This document shows, piece after piece, positions 45,139 to 56,013 of a DNA stretch of 64,000 nucleotides. A program made the position numbers and the translations under genes. The stretch's first letter is position 1; every line of letters starts with the position of its first letter. The notes under the pieces are model-generated. The model made no database searches. It was not told the origin of the DNA and was given only the letters and a program-made list of their open reading frames with translations. Source of the stretch: Collariella sp. IMI 366227 (Eukaryota; Ascomycota; Sordariomycetes; Sordariales; Chaetomiaceae); assembly GCA_027946355.1 (NCBI GenBank), contig JAPEUS010000008.1, positions 62,001 through 126,000 on the forward strand. The letters are read 5' to 3'.

Positions 45139-47634
45139 CTACACCATCCCCGCTATCATCTTCCTATTCAGCTTCCTCCGCTTTGCAGTCTGCTCAGCAT
45201 CCCTCGCCAACACAATATCATACACCCCCATCTCCCTCGCTGCCTCCTCAATCGCGGGGTGCATCTCCTTGGGGTCCACATCCTGCGCGCCCGCCTTAAG
45301 CACGATGAACTGCTCCAGCACCACATGCAACTCGGTAATCTTCTCCTCCTCGCTCATTTCATCGCCCGGATGCCCATCCTTAATGAGCTCCATGCGGTGC
45401 CTCTTCATCAGCCCCTCGATGGTGCGCCGCCCGCCCATGACCCGCTCCATGTTGCGCTTCGACTTGACCTGCAACGAGCCCAGCCCGGACGCCAGCTCAA
45501 GCAGGAGGTTTTCGGTCGGGTGAAACGCGAAAATCTCGCGCATGGCGCGCGCCGCGACCATCATGCCCGCGTAATCCTTTGTCTTGAGCATCGTGAACAA
45601 GATGGTACGCGGCAGCTGGGCGAAGATCTCGGGTGTGTCAAACGTCCAGTTGGTTTCGACCATATCTTTGAAGAAGCCGCGCCCGGAGGTGATGTCCTGC
45701 TTTGAGAGGGTGGGATCTCGCTGGATGAGGCGATTAACGGAGAGGCTGTTGAAGAGGGTGAGGAAGGTGTGGCCGTCGGCGGGAATGTGCTGCTCCCAGG
45801 TCATGGTGTGGTAGAGGTTGACGGCTTCTTGGACTTCGCCGTTTTGCGAGTGGGATCGGATCAGTTGGTTCATGAGGTAGCTGGTTGGGCCGATCTCGGC
45901 TTTCTTGAGGACCTCAAATAGCTCCTTCAGGCGGGTATGAAGTCTGCGGGAGCAGTAATTCTCTGCGAGCAAAGAGAAGGTCTCGGCGGTTGCTCTCGTG
46001 TGGCAGACGAACTTGGGCTCGCCTTCGGTCTGCTCGGTTGTCATTGGGGTGCTGTAGGGGTCATAGACCTGAACGACATCCCGTCGGTGCCGCATCTTGA
46101 CAAAGTCCAAGCGAGCCTGTATCATACTCCACGCCAGAGCGTCGGCCTTTTCGACATTGTCGGCAGCCCCTGACCGCAGCCAGGCGCCGATGAGACCGTT
46201 GAGCTGAACGGCCGACGCGATTATTCCCTTGCTCTGAACGAACACCACCACCTTGTAAGCGCCCTCCAGGTCGCCCACTCCGATAAGCCGCTTCAGCCAC
46301 TTGCCAATGAAGAAGTGGTTGCCTACCCTCATGGGCAGCCTAGTCTTGCCGCGGATGTCGACGGTGCCCGACAACATCATGTCAACAAACGCCTGCAGCG
46401 CATACTCGACCCTATCGGAAGTAAGAAAAATGGCGATGATCTCATCGTAGTCCTCAATGGTCATGCTCTCTCCGAGGAGCGTCCGCATGTCGCGGTACGA
46501 CTCCCATGCCTGGTCAACGGTTGCCTTCTTAGCCGCCTGGGCGCGGATGATGGGAACGAGGATGTGGGCGTTGGGTGGTTGCGAGGATTTGAGCAGGGTG
46601 TCGGCGGCTCTCTGCGCCCGCTCTGTGTCTCCATGCAGAGCGCACATGCGCACGCCGAGCTCCCAGTAGTCGGTAAATGTCTCGGGCTTTGCGCCGAGCA
46701 TCACAACGGCCTTCTTCCAGGCCTCGATCGCCTCCACCTCCCACCCCTCGATGAACATGGCTTCGATGGAAAGGAGCTGCTGCGAGTCGCGCAGCGGCAC
46801 GCCGGCCGCCTGCATGTCCTTCGCCAAAATGTAGAGGTGCTGCATCCGGTTGGGGTTCTCGACGCCTTCCCCTTCATACGATAGTGTCATCCACAAAAAG
46901 TCCCACACCTCTTTCGGCACGTTCTCCCAGGCTGTCGCCAGCGTTTTCCTGGCGGCAGAGTAGAACTTCCAGCACGCGGCCAAGTCCCCCGGCTTTGGAA
47001 TCCCCCCAATCACAACACTATCCCGCGCCAGGAAAGCATTCAGATTCGCGACAGTCCGCTGCCGAGGGCCGCTGAAGCCCGCGATGCGCAGCAGCCCGTA
47101 CTGCTCGCCCTCGGGGCCCGTCTTGCCCTTGTACTGCAACCGGATCGTCCTCTTAAAGCGATTCCTCAACTCGTCCGCCTTGTCCTTCCGGCCGCCCTTC
47201 TCCATGCGATTCAACATCTTAAGCGTGTCGACCATCTGCTTCTCGAGCTTGTCGATGGTCTCTTCGATCTCGGAATCCATGCCGCCGCTGGCGACCGCAA
47301 ACTCATCGTTGTCGCGCAGGCGGCGAAGCTTCCCCGATGCCTGCTGCTGGAAGTATTTGACATCGAGCGGGTCGAGGGATGGTGTGGAAGGGGTGTGTTC
47401 GAGTTCTTCTTCGAGGACTCGCTGCAGCTGTTCGGGATCGGGGAATGCCTGTCCCTTGTCTTTATTGGGAGCCAGAGGGGTTGGTTGTGTTTTCCGGGAG
47501 ATGCTGCTGGAAGATTGTCTTGCGAGAGGGAGCCATGGCCGCGCATTCACGGCGGGTCGGAGAGTGTCAAGACACGCCTTGCAGACATAGCTGCCGCGCC
47601 GTGTGAGGTCGAAGGTGAAGGGTCTGGGCGGCAT
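45139..47634 (-). CDS. Mitochondrial pentatricopeptide-repeat (PPR) protein
   Basis: An intact 831-residue single-exon protein. The basic start (MPPRPFTFDLTRRGSYVCKA) has a CxxC pair and resembles a mitochondrial presequence. The rest is helical. Degenerate PPR units are visible, for example EIIAIFLTSDRVEYALQAFV, LNGLIGAWLRSG and TSYLMNQLIRSHSQNGEVQE. Proteins of this kind bind organelle RNAs and promote processing or translation. The overall pattern recalls fungal factors for mitochondrial gene expression such as CYA-5, but I cannot assign the orthologue. The C-terminus is basic (KRRKLNRKMIAGMV). It shares a 353-bp divergent promoter with RCL1. Confidence 0.82.
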   Translation of the reverse strand: MPPRPFTFDLTRRGSYVCKACLDTLRPAVNARPWLPLARQSSSSISRKTQPTPLAPNKDKGQAFPDPEQLQRVLEEELEHTPSTPSLDPLDVKYFQQQASGKLRRLRDNDEFAVASGGMDSEIEETIDKLEKQMVDTLKMLNRMEKGGRKDKADELRNRFKRTIRLQYKGKTGPEGEQYGLLRIAGFSGPRQRTVANLNAFLARDSVVIGGIPKPGDLAACWKFYSAARKTLATAWENVPKEVWDFLWMTLSYEGEGVENPNRMQHLYILAKDMQAAGVPLRDSQQLLSIEAMFIEGWEVEAIEAWKKAVVMLGAKPETFTDYWELGVRMCALHGDTERAQRAADTLLKSSQPPNAHILVPIIRAQAAKKATVDQAWESYRDMRTLLGESMTIEDYDEIIAIFLTSDRVEYALQAFVDMMLSGTVDIRGKTRLPMRVGNHFFIGKWLKRLIGVGDLEGAYKVVVFVQSKGIIASAVQLNGLIGAWLRSGAADNVEKADALAWSMIQARLDFVKMRHRRDVVQVYDPYSTPMTTEQTEGEPKFVCHTRATAETFSLLAENYCSRRLHTRLKELFEVLKKAEIGPTSYLMNQLIRSHSQNGEVQEAVNLYHTMTWEQHIPADGHTFLTLFNSLSVNRLIQRDPTLSKQDITSGRGFFKDMVETNWTFDTPEIFAQLPRTILFTMLKTKDYAGMMVAARAMREIFAFHPTENLLLELASGLGSLQVKSKRNMERVMGGRRTIEGLMKRHRMELIKDGHPGDEMSEEEKITELHVVLEQFIVLKAGAQDVDPKEMHPAIEEAAREMGVYDIVLARDAEQTAKRRKLNRKMIAGMV

Positions 47635-47987
47635 TGTGTAGGGTGACTATTGGCGGCGCATGGGGATTACGGGGAGGAAAGCAAGGCACAATAAAAAAGA
47701 AAAGACGTCCAATCAAGGGATCCTCCTGTCGCAAAGGCTCAAGTCTAGAGTTCGAAGTCGAAGTTCGCATCTGCCGGACCTTGCCCCTGTCTCGGCTGCT
47801 GTCTTTTTTTGTGGAGCGCCCCACTAAAACCTCTTATCACCGCGACATCCCCTGCCGATAGCCACCCTCTGGCGCTTCACCGCCCGGCAGAATCGCCTGG
47901 ACCCTCCAAAATTTCTGGAAGTGCAGCGCCATTGAACCTCCAAAACAGCGCCGTCTCTGGCGATCAACCACACCACACTCACCCACC
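47635..47987. promoter_or_regulatory. Divergent promoter between the PPR gene and RCL1
   Basis: The two start codons, on opposite strands, are 353 bases apart with no gene between them, so this space must hold both promoters. No specific element is identified. Confidence 0.6.
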
Positions 47988-49213
47988 ATGTCTGGCCAGA
48001 AGCCAGAATTCGTGCGCTTTACCGGCCACCGCGCCTTCACCGAGCGGTTGGTGCTCTCCACCCTCACCGGCCGCCCGGTACACATCTCCAAGATCCGCAG
48101 CTCCTCCCCGACCAACCCCGGCCTCGCGCCCCACGAGGTCTCCTTCCTGCGCCTGCTCGAGTCTGTCACCAACGGCAGCGTCATCGACGTTTCCTACAGT
48201 GGCACCACCATTACCTACCAGCCGGGTCTCATCACGGGCACCGTCCCAGGCGTCGGCACCTCCCTCGCCAGCGACGCCATCGAGCACGTCCTGCCCGCCG
48301 CCTGCTCCCGCTCCGTCACCTACTTCCTTCTCCCGCTCGCACTCCTCGCCCCCTTTTCCAAAGCTCACATGAACGTCCGCTTCTCTGGGCCAGGCGTCAT
48401 TACCTCCGCCACCAACGCTACCACGGGCGACCTCTCCATCGACACTTTCCGCACCGCCATCCTGCCGCTGTACGCCCTCTTCGGTATCCACCCCGCGCGC
48501 ATCGAACTCCGCGTTCTCGCACGCTCCTGTCCCGGACCGGGGGGCAAAGGCGGCGGCGGCGTCGTTGAGATGCGCTTCGCCAGCCAGGTGCGTCTGCCCA
48601 AGACGCTGCACCTGAACCGGCGCCCCGGCAGGATACGGCGGATCCGCGGCGTGGCCTACTGCACGGGCGTATCGGCCAGCCACAACAACCGCATGATCAC
48701 GGCGGCGCGGGGCGTGCTGAACCAGCTCGTGTCGGACGTGCATGTCGCCGCGCAGTACGACCCGGCGCCGCTGGTGGGCGAGAAGGGGAGCGCGCAGAAG
48801 AAGAAGATCGGTATTGGGTTTGGGCTGAGCCTGGTGGCGGAGTCGAGTGCGGATGGGGTGATTTACGCGGCCGATGAGGTCGCGCCGCCTGAAGGCGGGG
48901 TGGTGCCGGAGGACATTGGCACGCGGTGTGCGTATCAGTTGCTGGAGGTTATCGCGCAGGGTGGGTGTGTGACGGCGGCGGCGGCGCCGACGGTGTTGAC
49001 ATTGATGGCGATGGGGTCGGAAGATGTGGGGAGGTTGAGGTTAGGGAGGGAGGTGATGGGGAGGAAGAGACAATAGGGCTGGCGAGGGATCTGAAGGCGT
49101 TTGGGGCGAGTAGCTGGGGCGTGAGGGACGCGGGGGATGATGATGGAAATGGGGAACTAATAATTTCAGTCAAGGGAACGGGCGTGGGTAACGTTGGGCG
49201 GAAGGTAGCATAA
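47988..49213 (+). CDS. RCL1: RNA 3'-terminal phosphate cyclase-like protein RCL1, one frameshift
   Basis: Nucleolar factor of the small-subunit processome needed for early 18S rRNA cleavage; it has the cyclase fold but no cyclase activity. The ATG at 47988 opens MSGQKPEFVRFTGHRAFTER. Family blocks follow: GLAPHEVSFLRLLE, YQPGLITGTVPGV, NVRFSGPGVIT and RRIRGVAYCTGVSAS, then EDIGTRCAYQLLEVIAQGG. The frame breaks at a run of four G (49059-49062). Adding one G continues as GEEETIGLARDLKAFGASSW and ends KGTGVGNVGRKVA at 49213; uncorrected translation ends at 49076. The corrected length is about 408 residues. Its 3' end lies about 100 bases from the convergent DUF1746 gene. Confidence 0.92.
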
Positions 49214-49315
49214 AGGTCCCATGTTTGATTTTATGGGATGGCAGATACCCAAATACATCGGTCAAGTTAAGGACATGTTAACCGCTGCTTTCACGAATGG
49301 AAGAGACATTATTCA

Positions 49316-50298
49316 TTATTGCCCTTGCCGCCGGATGGGCCTACTCCTCCGTTCTGCAGCAAGGGCTGCAAGCGTAGCACTATAGCTAAACGTTCGCAGG
49401 GAGTATGCTGCCGCACTATGGGCGCCGTCCGCGACCGACCGGACCGCATGGATGACATGAAAATTACCCAACACGGCATTCCCAGACCTGATGATATCCA
49501 ACATATCCGCATTCGCAGCCGCCGACGAGTATGTATTCCCAACTCATCCCCGCCTGCCCCTCCGCCCCCATGCCCCTCCGCGCTCCCCTCCCCATCAAAC
49601 ACCTCGTCCCTCCTCACGCCCCTCTCCTCGGAATCATGATCCTGCGCCGTATCTGGCGTTGCCTGCTGCCCCCTCTCCCACCACACTCGGACTAATACTC
49701 CCCAACCCCGGCTCCACAACCCTCTTCAACCCTCCCTCTCCCGATGCACCGCCAGCATCAGACACTGCACGACCAAACCACGGCGTCAAAAACAGAAACG
49801 CCAGCCGCGTCCGGGGCGGCTTCTGCCCGATAAAGTCGATCAAGACTCCCCATGCAGGTACCCCGCGTGGCCTCGCCGGCTTGTGGTGGGGGGGAGAACA
49901 GGTGCGCGAGGATGCAGAGTGTGGTAGGAATAAAGATGGTGTAGATGTGCGGTTGTTCCGCCGGGAGGTAGAGGCCGGTTTGGGGGGTGAGGAAGGAGAA
50001 AAGCGGGAGGAGGCGGAGGAGGAGGAGGGGAGAGAACATCTATGAAGGGAGAATATTAGCTAATATTCCGGTAAAGGGGCTGGAAAAAGTAGGGTGTGCT
50101 TACTCCATTGAGTATATGGTACAGATGAAGGCGAAGACAATCATGTCAAGGTTCTTCTGCAGGTGGGTGATGAACTCGAGCTTTTTGGCGAGGGCCTGGC
50201 GCCGGCGCTCTTGCCGGCGCTGCTGCTGGTGGGAGGGAGAGTCATGGTGGTTGGCCTTCCAAAATTGATTCTAAGTTGTTGACTGGTTCTCTGTCCAT
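49316..50298 (-). CDS. DUF1746-family fungal membrane protein, frameshifted
   Basis: The ATG at 50298 opens MDREPVNNLESILEG. After a frame change comes the basic helix RRQALAKKLEFITHLQKNLD, the hydrophobic MIVFAFICTIYSME, a 64-nt intron (50040-50103, GTAAGC...TTCATAG), then LRLLPLFSFLTPQTGLYLP. Next is HLFSPPPQAGEATRG followed by YLHGG and LIDFIGQKPP, the signature of this family. The tail contains DMLDIIRSGNAVLGNFHVIH and SLRTFSYSATLAALAAERR. At least five frame changes are needed, most consistent with one missing base in G4 or C4 runs. The family is fungal and membrane-bound; I recall a possible link to the Dsc ubiquitin-ligase complex but hold that only weakly. Confidence 0.72.
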
Positions 50299-51561
50299 CT
50301 AACTATCACTCTCCTCGTTCTTTAATTACGTTTTTCTCTTTTTATCATTCCTTCTTTTCGTCATAAAAATAGCCGACTTCTTCATCCGTCGCAACTCATC
50401 GAACCAAACCAAGGAAGAAGGAGGAGCACAATTCAGAGGAAAACCTCAGACCAGGCCGATAAGTCTCGGAAGAGTCATCAATATGATCGCAACTCAAACT
50501 ATAGACAAAAAATTCAGCTGAAAGTTCCACAGCGGACCGCGGGTTATCCATAACAGCCACTTCTCTTATCATTGAGTCACCGAGAGATATTCACCGAGGT
50601 CAAGAGAGGTTGTGGATTTCAAGTTCTCTTCCAAGGTTAGTTGAGTCATTATCAACAACCATATCTGAGGTGTCATGACGGAAATCTTCCTGCATTTGCA
50701 GGGGCCAGATGAATGCGTGTCTCCCTTTTCATCCATTGGACTCGCCTTTTGCCCATTCACAAGCCTCGAGGAAGTCGAACATTTGCATCCCAATGCACTG
50801 TCCGCATTACTCACCGCCAGCAAAAGAATTGGCCAATCACGGGCCGGCGCAATGCACCCGCTCAGCTTCCAGCTTGCGGGGCTGAAAAAGAAGACTGCGG
50901 GGTCCACCGAACCTGGGATTCTGTCACATCAACCCGCAAGCAACCCCTGGTCTCGGGCACCAAGTCGGCGACGGCTTCTTTAACCTTGAATAACCGGAGA
51001 TCTTTGGCTCAAACATTGAGAACTTAGCGTGAAGACTGCTTGTGTCAGTGTCTTGAACAATTGAGGTTCCAAGCCCATCTGAAATGGTCTAAGAGACTCG
51101 AGTCCAGAGACATGACTCTGTGACCGAGCAAGAGCCAATGACAGGGACACAACACCACGAATTGGGACGAATCCAGGAACCAGAGTCTCCGGCGTCGGAA
51201 GTGCCACTGCACCGGCAGATTGGAAAAATTTGCGCCCGCACTGGGGTCTGATCTGCAAGGCCCCTGGACCGCTGGAGCATACTGGCTCGGTTGGATTTGC
51301 TGGGGAAGGAAAAGAAAGAGTCACATCTTATCGCTTATCGCTTCCCACGGGTCGCAGGCCGATCTTCTTATTTTTTGGCCGTGTGCAATCGCCATCTTTT
51401 GACTGTCACATTTGCCATCTTCGCTGTCGGCCGTGTACAAGGCGGGCCGCGCTCCGGCCGTCCTCCGTCATGGTCGCCGCGTCCCAGTAACCACCTCCCA
51501 GCTGGCGACACTCTCCTCTGCCGCCCAAAATGGCGTTTTCCGCACACAGCCAGAAACCCCC
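50299..51561. other. Intergenic region between the DUF1746 gene and CPA2
   Basis: These genes are divergent, so both promoters lie here. From 51412 to 51561 the DNA reads in the CPA2 frame as a presequence-like peptide with no ATG (see findings). Confidence 0.5.
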
Positions 51562-54500
51562 ATGGCCAGGTTGACCCAAAAACGCCTCTTCTCTGCCTCC
51601 GCTGCCCGCGCTGCCCCGCCCAGGCCGCCCCAACCCCAAGGCCTACCTCGAGAGCGGCGTGGTAAAACCCAAGCAGCAGGTCGACGTTAAGAAGGTGCTT
51701 GTTATTGGCTCTGGCGGTCTTGCCATTGGCCAGGCTGGCGAGTTCGACTACTCCGGTATGTCTGTCCTGCCAAAACACCACCACCCACCCCCCAAGCGGT
51801 GAACCATGAGTCACAAGAAAGACAACACCAGGAGCTCAGAGGCTGACCACAGCCAACCACCACAGGATCGCAAGCCCTCAAGGCCCTCAAGGAGGCCGGC
51901 GTGGCCTCTGTGCTCATCAACCCCAACATCGCCACCATCCAGACGAACCACTCCATGGCCGATGAGGTCTACTACCTCCCGGTTACCCCCGAGTACGTCG
52001 AGTACGTCATCAAGAAGGAGAAGCCCGATGGCATCTTCCTGTCTTTCGGTGGCCAGACCGCCCTTAACCTCGGTGTCCAAATGGAGAAGCTCGGCCTGTT
52101 CGAGAAGTACGGCGTCAAGGTCCTCGGCACCAGCGTGAGGACACTCGAGCTCAGCGAGGACCGTGACCTGTTTGCCAGGGCCCTCGACGAGATCAACATC
52201 CCTATCGCCAAGTCCATCGCCGTCAACACCGTCGAAGAGGCCCTCGAGGCCGCCTCCAACATCGGCTACCCCATTATCGTCCGCGCTGCCTTTGCGCTTG
52301 GCGGACTCGGTTCCGGTTTCGCGAACAACGAGGAGGAGCTCCGCAACATGGCCGCTCGCTCGCTCACCCTCTCCCCCCCCAGATCCTGGTCGAGAAGTCG
52401 CTCAAGGGCTGGAAGGAGGTCGAGTACGAGGTCGTTCGTGATGCGAACAACAACTGCATCACCGTGTGCAACATGGAAAACTTCGACCCCCTAGGCATCC
52501 ACACCGGTTCGACCCCCTAGGCATCCACACCGGTGACTCCATCGTCGTTGCGCCCAGCCAGACCCTGAGCGACGAGGAGTACCACATGCTGCGTTCCGCC
52601 GCTATCAAGATCGTCAGGCATCTGGGTGTCGTTGGCGAGTGCAACGTCCAGTACGCTCTGCAGCCCGATGGTCTGGACTACAGGGTTATCGAGGTCAATG
52701 CTCGTCTTTCCCGCTCCTCTGCTCTGGCCTCCAAGGCGACTGGCTACCCCCTAGCGTACACCGCTGCCAAGATTGGTCTGGGCCACAGCCTGCCCGAGCT
52801 CCCCAACGCTGTTACCAAGACGACGACCGCCAACTTTGAGCCCTCGCTCGACTACATCGTTACCAAGATTCCCAGGTGGGATCTGTCCAAGTTCCAGCAC
52901 GTCAAGCGCGACATTGGCAGTGCCATGAAGTCTGTTGGTGAGGTCATGGCCATCGGCCGTACCTTCGAGGAGTCCTTCCAGAAGGCCATCAGGCAGGTCG
53001 ACCCCGGCTTCGTCGGCTTCCAGGGCGCCAAGTTTGCCGACCTCGACTTCGAGCTCCAGAACCCCACCGACCGCCGCTGGCTGGCCGTCGGCCAGGCCAT
53101 GCTCCACGAGAACTACTCTGTTGACCGCATCCACGAGCTGACCAAGATCGACAAATGGTTCCTGCACAAGCTGCAGAACATTGTGGACTGCACCAAGGAG
53201 CTCCAACAGGTCGGCAGCCTCCGTGGCCTGAAGAAGGAGCACATCTCCAAGGCGAAGAAGATGGGCTTTTCCGACAAGCAGATCGCCATGGCTGTCAACA
53301 GTACCGAGGATGAGGTCCGCGCTTGCAGGAAGGAGTTCGGTATTCGCCCGTGGGTCAAGAAGATCGATACCCTCGCCGCTGAGTTCCCCGCCGACACCAA
53401 CTACCTCTACACCACCTACAACGCCTCGTCCCACGATGTCACTTTCGAGGACAAGGGCACTGTTGTTCTGGGCAGCGGTGTTTACCGTATTGGTAGCTCC
53501 GTCGAGTTCGATTGGTGCGCTGTCAGCGCCACTCTGGCTCTGAGGAACATGGGCGAGAAGACGGTCATGATCAACGTACGTTTAGTTTCCCCCCTTTCCT
53601 TTTGAGAAAGCCCAATACTAACCCCAACCTTGTAGTACAACCCTGAGACGACCAGTAAGCGAGACCCCTTTCTTCCGTCATTGGAGATGTTTTGCTCCCA
53701 AGACAAGCACTTTGCTCTCAAACTTCCCCTGAAACAGCCCTGTCCGGAGTAACATGACTGACATTGTTGTTAGGTACCGATTTCGACATGGCCGACAAGC
53801 TCTACTTTGAGGAGCTGAGCTATGAGCGTGTCATGGATATTTACGAGCTCGAGAACGCGAGCGGTGTGGTTGTCTCTGTCGGCGGCCAGCTGCCGCAGAA
53901 TATTGCCCCCCTCCGTCTCCAGGAGACCGGTGGTGCCAAGGTCCTGGGTACCGATCCTCGCAACATCGACAAGGCCGAGGACAGGCAGAAGTTCTCCGAG
54001 ATTCTTGACAGCATTGGTGTGGACCAGCCGGCCTGGAAGGAGCTTACCTCGGTTGAAGAGGCCGAGAAGTTTGCTGAGGAGGTCAGCTATCCCGTCCTCG
54101 TCCGCCCCAGCTACGTCCTGTCTGGCGCTGCCATGACTGTCATCCGCAGCAAGGACGAGCTCAAGGACAAGCTGGAGGCTGCCTCCAGCGTTTCGCCCGA
54201 CCACCCCGTCGTGATCAGCAAGTTTATCGAGGGTGCCATGGAGATTGATCTCGATGGTGTCGCCTCCGAGGGCAAGCTGATTGTCCACGCTGTCAGTGAG
54301 CACGTTGAGCAGGCTGGTGTCCACTCCGGCGACGCTACCCTGGTCCTCCCTCCCGTCAACCTTGATGAGACCACCATGTCGCGTGTCAAGGAGATTGCCC
54401 AGAAGATTGCCGAGGCTCTCAAGATCACCGGCCCCTTCAATATGCAGATCATCAAGGCTGAGGATCCTGAGGGTGGCCTGCCGGCCCTGAAGGTCATCGA

Positions 54501-55297
54501 GTGCAACCTGCGTGCCTCCCGCTCGTTCCCCTTCGTCAGCAAGGTCCTCGGCACCAACTTCATCGACGTCGCCACCAAGGCGCTCGTTGGCAAGGACGTC
54601 CCCGACCCGACCGACCTGATGGCCGTCAAGCGCGATTACCTCGCCACCAAGGTTCCCCAGTTCTCGTGGACCCGCCTGGCCGGCGCCGACCCCTTCCTCG
54701 GCGTCGAGATGGCGTCGACTGGCGAGATGGCCTGCTTCGGCAAGGACCTCGTCGAGGCCTACTGGACCTCGCTCCAGTCCGCCATGAACTTCCGCATGCC
54801 CGAGCCCGGTGAGGGCCTGCTCTTCGGCGGCCAGCTCAGCAAGGAGTGGCTCTCGACTGTCGTCGACCGCCTCGCCCCGCTCGGCTACAAGCTGTATGCC
54901 GCCGACCAGGAGGTCAAGCAGCACCTCGAGTCGACGTGCAAGCACAAGATCAACGTCGACGTCATCGAGTTCCCCAAGGAGGACAAGCGCGCCCTCCGTG
55001 AGGTGTTCCAGAAGTACGACATCCGCGGTGTGTTCAACCTGGCTCAGGCCCGTGGCAAGACCGTAATGGATGTTGACTACGTCATGCGTCGCAACGCCGT
55101 TGACTTTGGCGTTCCTCTTTTCATGGAGCCTCAGGTTAGTTTCTCTATCCCACGTCTCTTGAAATATCAACTAACAGTTTAATCCCCAGACTGCCATGCT
55201 CTTTGCCCAGTGCATGGCCGAGAAACTGCCTCGCCCGGAGGGCATCCCCTCCGAGGTCCGCAGGTGGTCGGACTTCATCGGCGGCAAGCCCCTGTAA
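51562..55297 (+). CDS. arg-3: Carbamoyl-phosphate synthase (arginine-specific), large subunit, with frameshifts and a duplication
   Basis: Large subunit of mitochondrial carbamoyl-phosphate synthase (CPA2; Neurospora arg-3). It makes carbamoyl phosphate from bicarbonate, ATP and ammonia supplied by the small subunit. Exons: 51562-51755, 51866-53575, 53636-53654 (a 19-nt micro-exon), 53774-55134 and 55190-55297, all with GT-AG introns. The start MARLTQKRLFSASAARAA is a mitochondrial presequence. Both ATP-grasp halves are present: the first with VLVIGSGGLAIGQAGEFDYS and IEVNARLSRSSALASKATGY, the second with SGVVVSVGGQLPQN and VRPSYVLSGAAM and IECNLRASRSFPFVSKVLG. The C-terminus ends SDFIGGKPL. 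Three defects interrupt the frame: C4 at 51628-51631 (one too many), C8 at 52373-52380, and an exact 26-bp tandem duplication at 52482-52533. Corrected length is about 1,120 residues, normal for the family. Confidence 0.94.
52482..52533 (+). repeat. Exact 26-bp tandem duplication inside arg-3/CPA2
   Basis: Two identical 26-base units (52482-52507, 52508-52533) encode the conserved FDPLGIHTG twice. Because 26 is not a multiple of three, the second unit breaks the frame; removing one copy restores NFDPLGIHTGDSIVV. Confidence 0.95.
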
Positions 55298-56013
55298 ATA
55301 CTACATACTTTCTATGATACCTCTCTATTCAGTCAGCATACACAAAAACCCATCTGGTTGAAGAATTGGCATGGAGTTTCGAACATAAAAAGAATTGAGT
55401 TAGGGGCGTTTTTGAGTGTGGGCTTGCTCTTTTTTTCTCTTGGATTTCAGTGGGAGGGGGAGGGTTAGGTTTCGACTGTTTAGTTTACGGTTGTTTCGAC
55501 ATTTGGTTTTGTTAGTTTTGACAAGCCGGCAATACTTCAAATACAATACCATTCACTTCGCTACCTGGAACGAATAGTGGAGGACGAAGAACAATGAAGA
55601 AGAAAACTATAGCAAAGAACAAAGAAAATTGAGAGGAAAGATGATTACGCATGAAGGAACGGGATCACAGAGGATAAAGGGAAAAAGGGAAGGGTAAATG
55701 AAGAACAAAGAAGAATGAAGAGAAACAGAAATTTGAAAGTCCCCCCCTAATCCTACCATCCTACCCTTCACATGCACCCACCATCAACGGACCCTTTCCA
55801 CAACACCACGCCACCTAGAAGCAATATTCAATCAAGAGTCCAGCAGCTGCGCCCGACCGCGCAGATGGCTCCCTTCCAAATTGTGCTGCACAAGCACCGC
55901 GGCGGGGAGGGGAGGAGGGTTGGGTGTGGAGGATCATGTCAGGCGCTGAGCAGGGGGTTGAGGACTCTTGAGGAAGGACAACCGCCACGGGGAAAGGGGG
56001 ACGCTCACCTCTG

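Noticed and set aside
53770..55170. 466-codon open frame on the minus strand
   Set aside because: It lies exactly opposite the second half of arg-3, whose conserved ATP-grasp motifs are beyond doubt; the frame is a by-product of codon bias.
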